A stretch of DNA of 23,002 nt. Source: Acephala macrosclerotiorum (lineage: Eukaryota; Ascomycota; Leotiomycetes; Helotiales; Mollisiaceae). The stretch covers positions 1-23,002 of the forward strand of contig MU119733.1 of assembly GCA_014904845.1 (NCBI GenBank), in the 5' to 3' direction. Shown one piece after another: positions 1-10,322 of this stretch; positions within the stretch are counted from its first letter, which is position 1; each line of letters starts with the position of its first letter. Both the position numbers and the translations under genes were made by a program. The notes under the pieces were generated by a model. It worked only from the letters and a program-made list of their open reading frames with translations, was not told the origin of the DNA and searched no databases.

Positions 1-1315
1 TCGAGCTTTATTGCAAGCTCTTACAATACTCTGAGAAAGCGAAGTTACAGAGCTTACGAGTAGAACTAGGGAGTAAGAAAGTATTTAACTCTGATCTTCA
101 ACATTTACATTACTGGGAACATCGTCAGAAGAGAAGCACTTGCGCGTAGTGTTCTTATAGCTTAAAGTGCAAGAGAGTCTTAGGAAAAGAAGTAAAAAGT
201 GTACCAAAACGCTCAATTGATAAGTGTGTTTTTTGTGATGTACCGCTTTGCAAAGAGAGAGAGTGCTGGACCCGATTTCATAGTAATGATGTATCTTACT
301 AGTAAATTTGTATGCAAAGGTACATAATTTTATGCTGTGTGGTCCGAGCGAGACTCCCCTGCTTAGCGCTGGCAATGTCTCAGCGGACGAAGGGATAGAA
401 CACTAGATCCTTTGTCGAACTAGAAATGGCACCAAAATCAATAAAGTACATGCTCGAGTCTCCTTACGCGGATCCTCCAACTTTGAATTCATTACAGCAG
501 CTGGTTTCGATTGCTGGGGGATGGCATGCTCCTCCAATCGTACACGCCATCATGAATGCCCCATAACTCTATGTTGATTTTTTCTTTCGCTGCTTCCGTT
601 TTAGTCTGCGGACGTGAGCAGCGGCCGCTTTAACCTGAGCGCAGTTGACTAAATCTGAGCGTACTTTGAGTAACTATTTTGATACTTTCAAGGGCTTGAT
701 TTGACTCTCTCGAAGCCCAGCTATACTTTCCAAGTTGTGTACCTTTGTTTCCCGTCTTAAAGTACAGCTTCTATTTTGGCCCCCCTGCGACCGGGATTCT
801 TTTGAGATTATTTTTATTTCTATTTTTTATATAATTTTTTTTAAATATCAAACTTGACGAATGTTCCCGAGTTGGGTTCAGGATTTGGTACTCCGGGCAT
901 GAGATAAGCGAGACAAAACTCAAGTTCCACACTAAAGTAAGGTTAGGGACTATGTCAAGTAGATTTGTATCATGATCCCCTCTTCCTTCATTTGGAGGGT
1001 AGAGATTCAACACGCGGGAAAGAACACTTATTTATGATCACTTTCTTGCTTGAATGTTGAAACAACAAGTCTTCATCCTAGTGCTCTTCAAAGCACCCGA
1101 AAGCACCATAGTGAAGAGAAATTTAAAAGGAATCTTTAGGAGTAATTACTTTATAGAACAGATACAAAAGCAAAGAATTTTCGAGAAACGTCCATGCTCG
1201 AAAGGAACCTGCCAGCGGAAGAATTACGCATATACCAACTACTCCTTTGAACACAGAACAAAAAAACCGCAAAAGGGTATTGCACGCTTATGCATTATTA
1301 ACATAAACATTACAA
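1..1315. other. Intergenic, no supported gene
   Basis: I find no convincing coding region in this stretch. The open frames present are short and show no recognisable motif or plausible exon chain. It includes T/A-rich runs near 800-845. The last part, about 1020-1315, is the 3' flank of the minus-strand membrane-protein gene that ends at 1316. No tRNA, repeat or terminator could be supported. Confidence 0.5.
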
Positions 1316-3181
1316 TTACTTCGAGCCTTTCCCACCCATATCAGGCATCCCCCCCCGATTCCTCTCTCTCGTTCGATATTCTTGCTCCATCCTCTCCCAT
1401 TCCCTCTCCACGGCCTGCCTGGCTAACTCCGCCCTCTTGGATTCCGCCTCCGTCACTAACGCACTCGCATCAGTGGCCTCAACCGTGTGCAATTTCTTGA
1501 ATGTATCCACCAAAGCCTGACATTGTGCGCAAGATTCCACCTCGGCGCCATCCTTGACGTAGATGGTCATAGTCGCAACCGCTTGTGCAGGCCCAAGATA
1601 ACACTGGCATTCGGCACAATTCCCCACTGCCCACCTCTCATGTGTTTCAAATTTCTTCCCATCTCCAACGCTCTCGCCACGTCGTACGACCAGTCGCTTC
1701 TTGGTAACACCAGTCCCACCACTGAATGCAAATGTATGTTTGAACCTGTATACCTCGCTCCACCCCACCGTGTCGCCTTTCCACTGCGTCGAAGTCACGG
1801 CAAGCATGGCTGGCGGCTGGACCATAGTTCGCTCCGCGATCTCATTGGCTTGTTTGCGGAGTGATTTGAGCATTGTGGGGATAGTTAAAGATGGGCTGAG
1901 GCGCGACACGTAGGTTTCTCTCACTGCAATTGCGTCCCAGATATTGCAGATCAGAGCGGATGGCTCATCGCCGGGGAACATGAGCGTAGCTGGAGGATTC
2001 AAGATAGTCCGACGGTCCAGTGAGGCGGCAGCGATGAAGTCTCGCAGAGCTTCCGGTGTGATTCTGTTTGTGGGGTGTTGAAATGGGTCTAGGAATGAAG
2101 ACCTTGCTGGTGAGACTGGAGAGGAATGTCTTTCTACGAGCGTTGCATCTGATGTTAGATTTTCGTGGGCAGGAGATCTCGCTGCTGTGTTGAAATCCAT
2201 CTGAGCCTTCTGCTTCCTTTTTGTGAACAGCAGGAAAATAGCGAGAAATGCCAACAGACATATCGCAGACACGCCCACGGCTACTCCAGCAACGACGCCC
2301 TTCGAGGTAGACGATTTCGAGTGTCCGATTGAGGCTGCTGTTGTTGCTGCGGCTGTTGTTGTTGTAGATGCGAGAGCTTGGGAGGTGGATGAGGTGGTCA
2401 AGCTCTGAGTACTTGAGGTTAGAGATGTCGATAAAGTCGCAGATGCAGTCGACGAAGTGGCTGAGGAGCTCGTCACAGCAGCAGTCGCTGTTGGTGCCGG
2501 GGGATAGATATAAGTTGTGGGTTTGGGGTCTGCGTATTGGACAGGTAAAATTCCCTTCTCTGTGCCCTGTCCATCGAACTCAACCTGGAGATATCCAACG
2601 GTCGCGATTGGCGTCCCCCATCCATTGTAGCTGTTAGTCGTGTTAGCATATGGCTACAGTGGGTATCTACTCAGCCGGAAATTGCAAGATATGTTTCGAG
2701 AGCCTGCCACTGGAGACTGTAGGCTCAAACATGTCTAAAGAGCCCCAGCACCTTTGAAGACGAGAAACTTTGATGCGAAGGGGAACGAACCCATAGCCAT
2801 CCGAATTATGAAGTGTCAAAAAGCAAATGTTTCCGTCCCCAGTCGAGGGACATGACTGATCGATTGTTGTGTCGAATAAAACTTGGGTTCCATTCACCGA
2901 ATATTTCCCCCAGGCTACAATGCAGAGTCAATCAGCAATGCCACAGTCCATCATTGACGTACAAACTCACCACCAAAGGTAAACGATGCTTTTGGTGTTG
3001 CTGTCGTGAAATAAGACTTGAAGCCGTTGCATGTGCAATTGGAGCTCACATATGCTGGAGAATGATTCGTAACGAACAAGGCATCGACCGTATCCGCCGA
3101 TTGATATGAAGACAAAGAAGATGAGTTAGGCCATACAAAATAATTATACTGATCGAAGACGGCAGAGAATGATGAAGACAT
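1316..3181 (-). CDS. Ser/Thr-rich single-pass membrane protein, 3 exons
   Basis: I do not recognise a named family. The model joins exons 3181-2971, 2914-2671 and 2630-1316 into 589 codons. Intron 1 is GTGAGT...TTGTAG (56 nt). Intron 2 is GTAGAT...CTAACAG (40 nt, short, with a good GCTAAC branch site), and both keep frame. The first ~200 residues look like an ectodomain with several Cys and N-glycosylation-type Asn sites. A Ser/Thr/Ala stalk follows at about 204-262. One hydrophobic helix at about 264-287 (from GVVAGVAVGVSAICLLAF) ends in basic TKRKQK. The cytoplasmic tail of about 300 residues has two Cys pairs (CAECQC and CAQC) and a charged C-terminus. This layout resembles fungal cell-surface sensor or wall-anchored proteins, which is inference only. 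No signal peptide is visible, so a 5' exon may be missing. It is divergent from the nuclease-like gene at 4416. Confidence 0.6.
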
Positions 3182-4415
3182 CTGGCGGAGAATTCAAGCA
3201 CGAAATGTTTGGGCGGCTGTTCCTTCCCTATATCTATCTGGCAAAAATCTTAACGAGGAACGAGCGGGACAGTAGTGATACGACTCAACAGCTTCGATGC
3301 AGCGTCTGGATCCGCACAGACCAGGAGTTGCTCGGACTCACGCCCCATGGCTTGATGGGATGATTCTGATAGGCTTTCTAAGGTGATTAACAGCGGGAGA
3401 CCGACCGCCGCGTGGGAGACATTTGTGTGGAGATGAACTTGCTCCAGGGAATAATGCCTACCCATACCTATATCTCCTAAGAAGAAACCTACTTCGTCCC
3501 CGGGGAAATAGTTACGCCAAGAGGACTAGGGCAGGGGGTTTTTGCTTTGGTGCGTTCACAGCCATTTTTACCCCCTTGCCCTGGTCTTTCTTGGCGTAAC
3601 TATTTCCCTGGGGACGAAGTATATGCTTCAAACTTGTTCGTAACTCGAGTAGAAACAAAACCAAGAACAAAAGCGACTCGATTCGAAAAGGCCATTCGTC
3701 CAAAGTACGAAAATTCGGATATTCATTTTTCGTCTGTGCGACAGAAGCAAAATATATTAAAATGAAATGAGCTCGACTCTTAAAAGGGGTTTGGCTGAAA
3801 CCTCGATTGCGCTCTAACTGAGACACGCGGCTTGAGCTGCTGTTTTGAGTGATCAGAAAGTCATGGCAAAAGAACAAGTCTGATGAGCTTTGGACTTCTG
3901 TGAAGTTGACGAGGGTGAGGAAGAGGATCAAATGCGGCTGAATGCGGATGCCCCAATATGGCTTAGTCATCGACGATATTGACCAGGGCTTACGGGACTT
4001 GAAGATCTCTGTAGCGGATGTCTTCCTTGGATGACTCGCAACCGTTGCTCATATTCATGATGTTTTTACCGATACTTCCCAAAAAATACCGCTGAACAAT
4101 CTTTCCACGATTTACAACGAATTCTAGGACAATTGCAGTGTTTCTAGTATATAACAATTGTATTTTGTTCAAACATAAACGCCTGGGCGCGACGAAGTAA
4201 GCATATTCTGGACAAGTAGATCAAAAGCTAACTTAAGTTTACCGCCTTCGGCAGAATTATGCGAGACACGACAACAATGCAACGCGACATCGTTACAATT
4301 ATATCAACATCGACTGCTCCAATCAAATCGAGGAGAGACATGCAGCACAGAAGCAAAATTAGCCATCGAGCCGCCGCTCTAACCTCCGCGAGCGTTGGGA
4401 CAGCCCACGACCAGG
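3182..4415. other. Divergent intergenic region
   Basis: This is the spacer between the minus-strand membrane-protein gene and the plus-strand PD-(D/E)XK-like gene, and it should contain both promoters. The only structure I can support is the long hairpin at 3490-3621, listed separately. The longest open frame, on the minus strand across 3512-3970, runs through that hairpin. It has no recognisable motif, so I do not call it a gene. Confidence 0.5.
3490..3621. repeat. Foldback inverted repeat, ~50-bp arms
   Basis: The left arm (about 3490-3540) and right arm (about 3570-3621) are near-perfect reverse complements, separated by a spacer of about 29 bp. The outer 31 bp differ at one position. The inner part has a few differences and an indel near the loop. 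The visible substitutions are transitions. There is no coding capacity in the spacer. It could be a small foldback/MITE-like element, a recombination relic, or a transcribed hairpin. Confidence 0.85.
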
Positions 4416-6095
4416 ATGAGCACTTGGAGGGACCAAGACTCGGCTGCCATCACGAACTGGATCTCCAAACTCCCAACTCGATCAGACGAGCATTCGGCGA
4501 CACTTCTCAGCACAGCGAACGAGAAGCTGTGCAACGCTTCGACTTCTACATATCGTCCGCGATCCATCCCATTATTGGCAAATTCTATCTCATCACCAGG
4601 GTCTGAAGGGGTCTCGATACGATCACGAAAACGCAAGCGGAGCGATATCGAGCAGGACCACCTCAAGCAGGCGCCGAAGAGGACGCATCAGCAGAACAAG
4701 CACCTCACGGCGGAACATCGAGAGGAGGAACATCTTCTGGCAGCATATCTTGGGACGGGGCATATTGTGGCGGGAAATGCCGTGCCAGATTTCCAGGCTG
4801 AACAATTTGAGAGTAGACATCATGAAGAATATTTTGGCGTAGAGCAATCTGAACCAGAATACTTCAAGATGGACGAAGACGGAGCCTCTATCACCGGATC
4901 CAATCCTTCACTTATATCAAACAGGCCGATACTCGAAGCCAAACCGCCTTCACGACGGAGTTCTCGATCCACAAGCCCAATACGATTAACCTTGGTACTT
5001 CTGCGCTCTGCGGTACCACCAATCGATATTTGCCAGCCTGGCCCAGCCGCTGCGACGAGCCCTGGTGAGGCAGTGAACAAGCTGAAGGGATTTTTGCTGG
5101 ACGGGTATGATAAGGCCTTCATTCCGAGGAAATTTGAGGTGTGTGCCTTTGCTCAATTCCCAACTTTGATACTTACTCCGTCTTACAGGCCCGATTACGT
5201 AAAATTGCTCCGGATGAAGCTATTGTCTTGCACGAAGCAATGTTTCATGACCATCACGAACATACAACTGAAGAGCTTGACTCGCTGTGGGACGATATTC
5301 AAGACGTATACTATGAGGCCAATGCATGTAGCAACCTCTTGAAAGACGAGAATGCGTGGGTACAAGTTGTGAGGTCTGTTCTCAGATTGGCTGGCATGCA
5401 TTCCTTATCGAAGGATCTCGAGCTCAACAGCGTGTAAATGTCTCATTCGACTTTATTGAATGATTACTGACTATTTGTAGACAAAGCCAATCCATTGAGC
5501 CTCGATACCTGCCAACTCTTCCATCATCACCGACATCCTTGTCGAAAAAAGCAGACCTTGCCCTTGTCATCTCACCACCGAGGCACAGCGATTCAACAAT
5601 CAATCAATGGCGGAAGCTGAACCCCGGTGTAGGTCTTTCGCATATGAGCGATGCATATACGCGAGAGACGCTTCTTGTATGTCCTTTGGAAGTGAAGAGG
5701 CAAGGGGGAGATTATAACGAAGCTGTTTGCCAGCTTGCAGTTTGGTCGGCGGCAGCATTAGAGAAACTGAGAATCCTCGCGAGCATGGGAAGGGACAAGG
5801 AAATGTTAGAAGGATTTCCTTACCCCGGATGGACGGTTGTGGGTCATGAATGGCAGTTGCATATATCATGGAAAGAGGACTCAGGCAAGGTGGTGAGCGT
5901 CCTTTTGCTTCTTTCCGGCATTCAGTCGTCGCTGACAGGCTTCAGATTGTCTTCGGTCCGTATCTACTATTGTCTGCAAAGGTGAATAGTTATTTGGATA
6001 TTTTCAGGCTATTGAGGTTGTTTTCCAAATTGAAGCAGTGGCTTCTGAAAGACTACAAGTCTTGGGTTCATGAACATGTTCTGGGACCTAGGTAA
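4416..6095 (+). CDS. PD-(D/E)XK nuclease-like protein (fungal PDDEXK_12 type)
   Basis: Four exons (4416-5138, 5189-5433, 5481-5892, 5946-6095) give 1530 nt, 509 aa. Introns of 50, 47 and 53 nt have GTGTGT/TTACAG, GTAAAT/TTGTAG and GTGAGC/TTCAG borders. The ATG at 4416 precedes AITNWISKLP, like the N-terminal segment common in this fungal family; the open frame begins upstream at a TTG. A basic RSRKRKRS patch and a disordered region follow. The nuclease-like core is C-terminal: a CSNLLKDENAW helix, KKADLAL with candidate Asp ~348, then PLEVK with candidate Glu 393 and Lys 395, QLAVWSAAALEKLR, and a GHEW strand. The D...ExK arrangement matches the PD-(D/E)XK fold, so the active site could be intact, but no substrate is known. 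Alternative 3' end: splicing from GTAATA at 6092 to CGCAG near 6149 stays open to TAA at 6213 and adds about 20 residues. Confidence 0.8.
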
Positions 6096-6213
6096 TATAA
6101 TTATTTCTTGCCAAGAACTCGCAGGCACTCAGTGGACTTATCGTCGCAGATACCGAGAAATCACTGGAACAACTCTGGATGAGTTCCATAGACGATTGCT
6201 ATCCCAAACGTAA

Positions 6214-8138
6214 GTTAAACGATGCAATTTAAATATTGATAATTAAGATTGACTTTGATATGATTTGCAAGCTTCTATCGACGGTGTGCAGTCGACCTTT
6301 GGTTCACTGGCTACTGTTACGCATATCCAAGATGTTTCCGCCAACATCATCTCTCTAAGCAATCTCGACAAACTTTTAACAATATAAAGAATCATACAAA
6401 CTATAAGCTGATTACCTCGAAATACGTGGAGGTCCCGGACACAATATCGTTTGCTGGAGAAGGAGAAGTGTACCATCGGTAAACCATTAGCTCGAGGAAG
6501 ACGACAATATGTCAATGGGCCTATTCTCTAGCAGCCCAGGCAAGATTGATTGGCAGAGGATACGGCTCAAGGAAAACGACAATCTACAGCACAAGCTATG
6601 CTAAGAATAGACTTGCTGCCGAGAAACCCAAGATATGTCGATTTGATTTAGCTTTATAGGTAGGTCCCGGTTATGGAAAAGATTACATCGCGTTTTGCAA
6701 GTCATGGAAGGCGACCGTGTTGAACCACGAGCCGACCCGGTTTTTGAGACACCCCTAATGTACTGAATTTAGTACAGGTTCAAGATCGCCTCATCCACGC
6801 AGGCAGAAGTCTTTCTCCAGATATCTTTATTTGCCATGTTCTCTAGTATAAATAGACCTTGAATTGAACGGATCGGACAGACCTGCTCGTGATGGAAGTT
6901 GATAGAATTACAGGAATGGTAGCTCATGATATCGAGATCCTCTTTAATAAATGCTCGGCGAAGGTCTTGGTACATAGGCGTTCTAACAGATTTCCGTAAT
7001 CTCTTCCAAAGTTCACGAGTCCGTTTCTAAACGAGTCTTCTTGCTCTTGTGGTTTTGTTCCAGGTTCAAATCGTTTATGTCACTGCCTACTTCTTGGGAT
7101 TCTTGATCTTTAGCATGCCGCTTGCTTCGTTCATATTATCTAATTCCCAAGGTTCTTATATTTGAATCTATCTCTCGCGTACAATACTTTGCCCACTTCC
7201 TCGCCTGTCAGTATCCAGGATGAATATTGACAGTGCTAATAACCATAGAAAAGACATTGGCGGCCTGTCGGGCGGGATTCTCTCAATGTACAATAGCGTC
7301 TTTTCTTCGTCCTCGACAAGTTCAGCCTATATTGAAGAGATTTTCAACCTCGGCAGTATTGCAAAGATGAAATTTGATTGATTGCGTCTGTTTGGTGTGT
7401 CGTTCTCAAGTGCCTATAGCGTTATTGATCTTCTTCCAGGTATTTGCCGACGATACATGGAGTAATCTCGGAAATGGAATGTATGAGATGATTCCTTGAT
7501 TTTATACATTACCTATTATACAATACCAGTGATACATTCAAGCGCTGCAAGAAAGCCTCCTCGCATTACCAAGCATTCCACGCAATTGTACTAGCTCCAT
7601 ATACCACGGCTTCCTGCTCTGGACATCGACCAGCTTGGACCTGTTGAGGGTAGTATAGCTGGGTCAATTCTATTTGTCAGAAACCTCGTACTTCTTTCAT
7701 TCAATGGTTGTCTTTTGCCATGCTTATAGCTCATGCCTTTGGTCCTTAACTTCCTCTAACTCTTGTTCTGAGGTTCTTCTCTATCACTTTCAGAAACCGT
7801 GTCTTGTCCGCACCAGGGAATAACCAGGGAATATTAGCAGCACCGTTCGTATCTCTTTTGAGCAGCGTTGCGTGGTTTATCTTATTTTCCTTTTCTTAAT
7901 TCCGACTTCTTTCTATGTTCCGGATTCTTCGCAATCATCTCCATAAGGGTCATCGGATATTCGAGGGAGCAATATGGCAAGTTGCGGAGACTATGAAGTC
8001 GTAGATTTTAATTAGGGAAGAACTCAATAGCATTGCTAAGAGGTTAATAATATCGAAATGGAAAAAAGATATACGACGGCTACAAGTGAGATGCGAGACA
8101 TAAAAAGTGTTAAAGAGAAGTGGGAGACTTGTTCTTAT
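6214..8138. other. ORF-poor intergenic stretch
   Basis: Almost 2 kb without a supportable gene. Between about 6976 and 8138 no frame on either strand stays open for 60 codons, so this is not cryptic coding DNA of normal composition. A GGTTCAAATC sequence near 7074 resembles a tRNA B box, but no A box or acceptor stem fits it. I see no terminal repeats. It could be decayed sequence. Confidence 0.5.
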
Positions 8139-9264
8139 TCAATTGGCTCTTGGTACAAGAGATATCAAAGGACACCAAACGCCAAGATAAACAGCTTGCA
8201 ATGGTGACAGGATCGCATGGTGAGCAGGTGTTGGCAATTCGGGAGAAGCAAGGGTTTCAGATACTCTTTGGCTCAAGGACCGAGAGATTGACCTGTTGAT
8301 AAAGAATGTTGTACTTTCAATATTGTCGAACTGAAGCTTGAGCTTTACTGTATGCAAACTATTCTTAGCTTTGGCTCGAAATCCATTGAATGCAATGACA
8401 AGCAACTCCTTCAGTTCTAAGCCAGGAAGCTCAACGTTCCCCACCGCCAGGGATAATAACTGGGTGAGTAAAAAGTCTGCCCAAGCTTTCGCCTCGGGAG
8501 CTACCTGCGTTAAGAAGATGGTTTCGAAGTCCACAACATGGCCGACGGTTGAGAAGATGGTGATGGCATTGTCCAATGTAACGAAATGCTGTTTGAGAAC
8601 GGCCTCCATGTCATCGGGAACTGCGACTAACTCTCGCCATCGTTTGTCCCTTTCCATCTTGGGAAGAACGCCGCGAACTAGGTTTCGAGTAATAGTCTTA
8701 CTCTCATTGTCACGCTTTCGTTTGTCGTCCTTGAGCCACAATGCCTCAACTCCTGCCTCGGATTTGCGGGTCTGTAGGATAACAGACAGGGATGAAGCGA
8801 TGGGCTGTATTCAGAGATATACGGCGGTAGGTGACGAACCAAAGCACATCACATAACACCTTCATCGTTGCAAGAAGTGCTGCTTGAGCCAGATGCCCTT
8901 CGACATGAACCATGGTTGCAGAGGTTGGATGCCAGATCTTAGAAGCCCTACCATCATACAGCTCTTGAGAGGAGAGACAGTTGAAATTGCCGTTTCGTGG
9001 AATAAACCCTTGCAATCCCCTTTTCACCAACGTCACGTCTTGCTCGGTAGCCTGTAAATGTCGAAGGCGCTCCTGACGTTTGGCCTCAAGCCGAGACACC
9101 ACTGCGTCCAACTCTTTCAATTTCGAATCGTTTTCTAGTGTTGTCGGGCATTCAACATCAGAATCTGAATCATTTTCCTTCGTCTCCGCTTTCGATTGTT
9201 TCGATATTTTTGGACTAGGTAGGACTGTGTCGGAATGGCAATCGACTCGCTTTCGTTTAGCCAT
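8139..9264 (-). CDS. Unrecognised protein, NLS-like N-terminus and coiled coil
   Basis: Two exons (9264-8860 and 8771-8139) give 345 aa. An 88-nt phase-0 intron (GTGTTA...CCTACAG) is inferred because the first open frame stops shortly after 8772, while the next stays open from before the acceptor to 8139. The donor is weak, so a frame slip is the alternative. The ATG at 9262-9264 gives MAKRKRVD, resembling a nuclear localisation signal. An acidic Ser-rich stretch follows, then a likely coiled coil at about 48-85 (LKELDAVVSRLEAKRQERL). Exon 2 starts with basic KDDKRKRDNESK and continues as an apparently alpha-helical domain rich in Leu, Val and Phe. No catalytic or metal-binding motif is visible. 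It may be a nuclear adaptor or a lineage-specific orphan. Confidence 0.6.
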
Positions 9265-9640
9265 TGTAACTGTTTCTTCGTTTGTCGTCTTGGGTGGTTC
9301 GGAGAGGTGTCTTGGTCGACGGATGGCGGTTGTTCTTGAGAGGAGCCGTTGACCTTCAAGTTACCACAGAGGTGATTATTCGTAAGTGATGTGAGATGCT
9401 TGTATGATGGCACTCTTGGCACCTCTCATTGATGACAGAACCTTCCTAAAAGGAGCTGAGGTGGTAATCGAAGCCTCGTTGGAGGGGAAATCGTTGGAGA
9501 TCGGAGGAGTTGGTAGGCTGGGAGGAGGAGGCTGCGAAGTCGCGATGGGTGGGGCAGAGGAAGAGATCGAGGCCCCCAGCGTCGTTGTAAGAGAGTTGAA
9601 GACAAGAGATCTTGGTTAGCTTTTAACTTTGGAAGAAGGT
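9265..9640. promoter_or_regulatory. Leader/promoter region of the 9264 gene
   Basis: This flank lies upstream of the ATG at 9264 and ends at the AT island. The minus strand holds Pro/Ser/Thr-rich open frames without an ATG, which could be a 5' leader or an unrecognised upstream exon. I cannot identify a TATA box or transcription start. Confidence 0.3.
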
Positions 9641-10075
9641 AAAAGCGAAATCACCTTATAATTAAATGGACAAAACTGCGATTAAAAATAAGAAAATATT
9701 ACGTATCTGAATATTTTTATATTATATTATTATATATTATATATATGTTTTTAATTTAATAATATTATTATTTTAAACAAATATAAATATTAATATATAA
9801 TTCAATTTAATTTTTTATAATATTTATATTTTAAATAAAAAATAAAATAATTAATTAATTTTTAAAATTAAATACGTATAATTAAAATATTATTTAATAA
9901 AAAATACGTATTACGTATTTTTAATTTAAATTAATCAAAGTACGAAAAATTTAAATTTAGCGAATATATATATATTTAACTAAAAAAAAAAGAGTACGTT
10001 TTTATAATAATTATTAAACATTAAAGAAAGTGCATTATATAATCATAGTCTAGTACTGCTCTCTAAGTTAAAGCC
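9640..10075. repeat. Extreme AT-rich island, RIP-like
   Basis: About 430 bp consist almost wholly of A and T, with many TA dinucleotides and A/T homopolymers. The borders with normal-composition DNA are abrupt, at about 9650 and 10060. The few remaining C and G bases sit largely in ACGTA words (9701, 9873, 9905, 9912). Such islands in ascomycetes usually mark old repeats mutated by RIP and often heterochromatic; that is inference. No open frame or terminal repeat survives to show what the element was. Confidence 0.75.
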
Positions 10076-10322
10076 GGGTGAATAAACTTCTTTATTATTA
10101 TGCAAAGCATTCGAAGCGCCGTGCTCTGCATCCATTACCAAAATGGGTATTCTGTCGTGGCTCGATATCATTTGCTGATTGCCGACGCCTCATTCGTCAT
10201 ACTATGAACATTGAAATAGCCAGCCGATTAAATATTTGCTTCGTACTCAGCTGGCAACACGAATCCCACAAGCATATAGTGTGCTCAGAGTCTCAGTATC
10301 TCGAGAATATTACAATGAGACG

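Noticed and set aside
3512..3970. 152-codon minus-strand open frame
   Set aside because: It runs through the hairpin at 3490-3621, has no recognisable domain, and looks like chance translation.
4395..4415. Upstream start of the PD-(D/E)XK-like gene
   Set aside because: The codon at 4395 is TTG; the first ATG in frame is 4416 and fits the family N-terminus.
7060..7085. tRNA-like B box (GGTTCAAATC)
   Set aside because: No A box, anticodon arm or matching acceptor stem can be placed around it.
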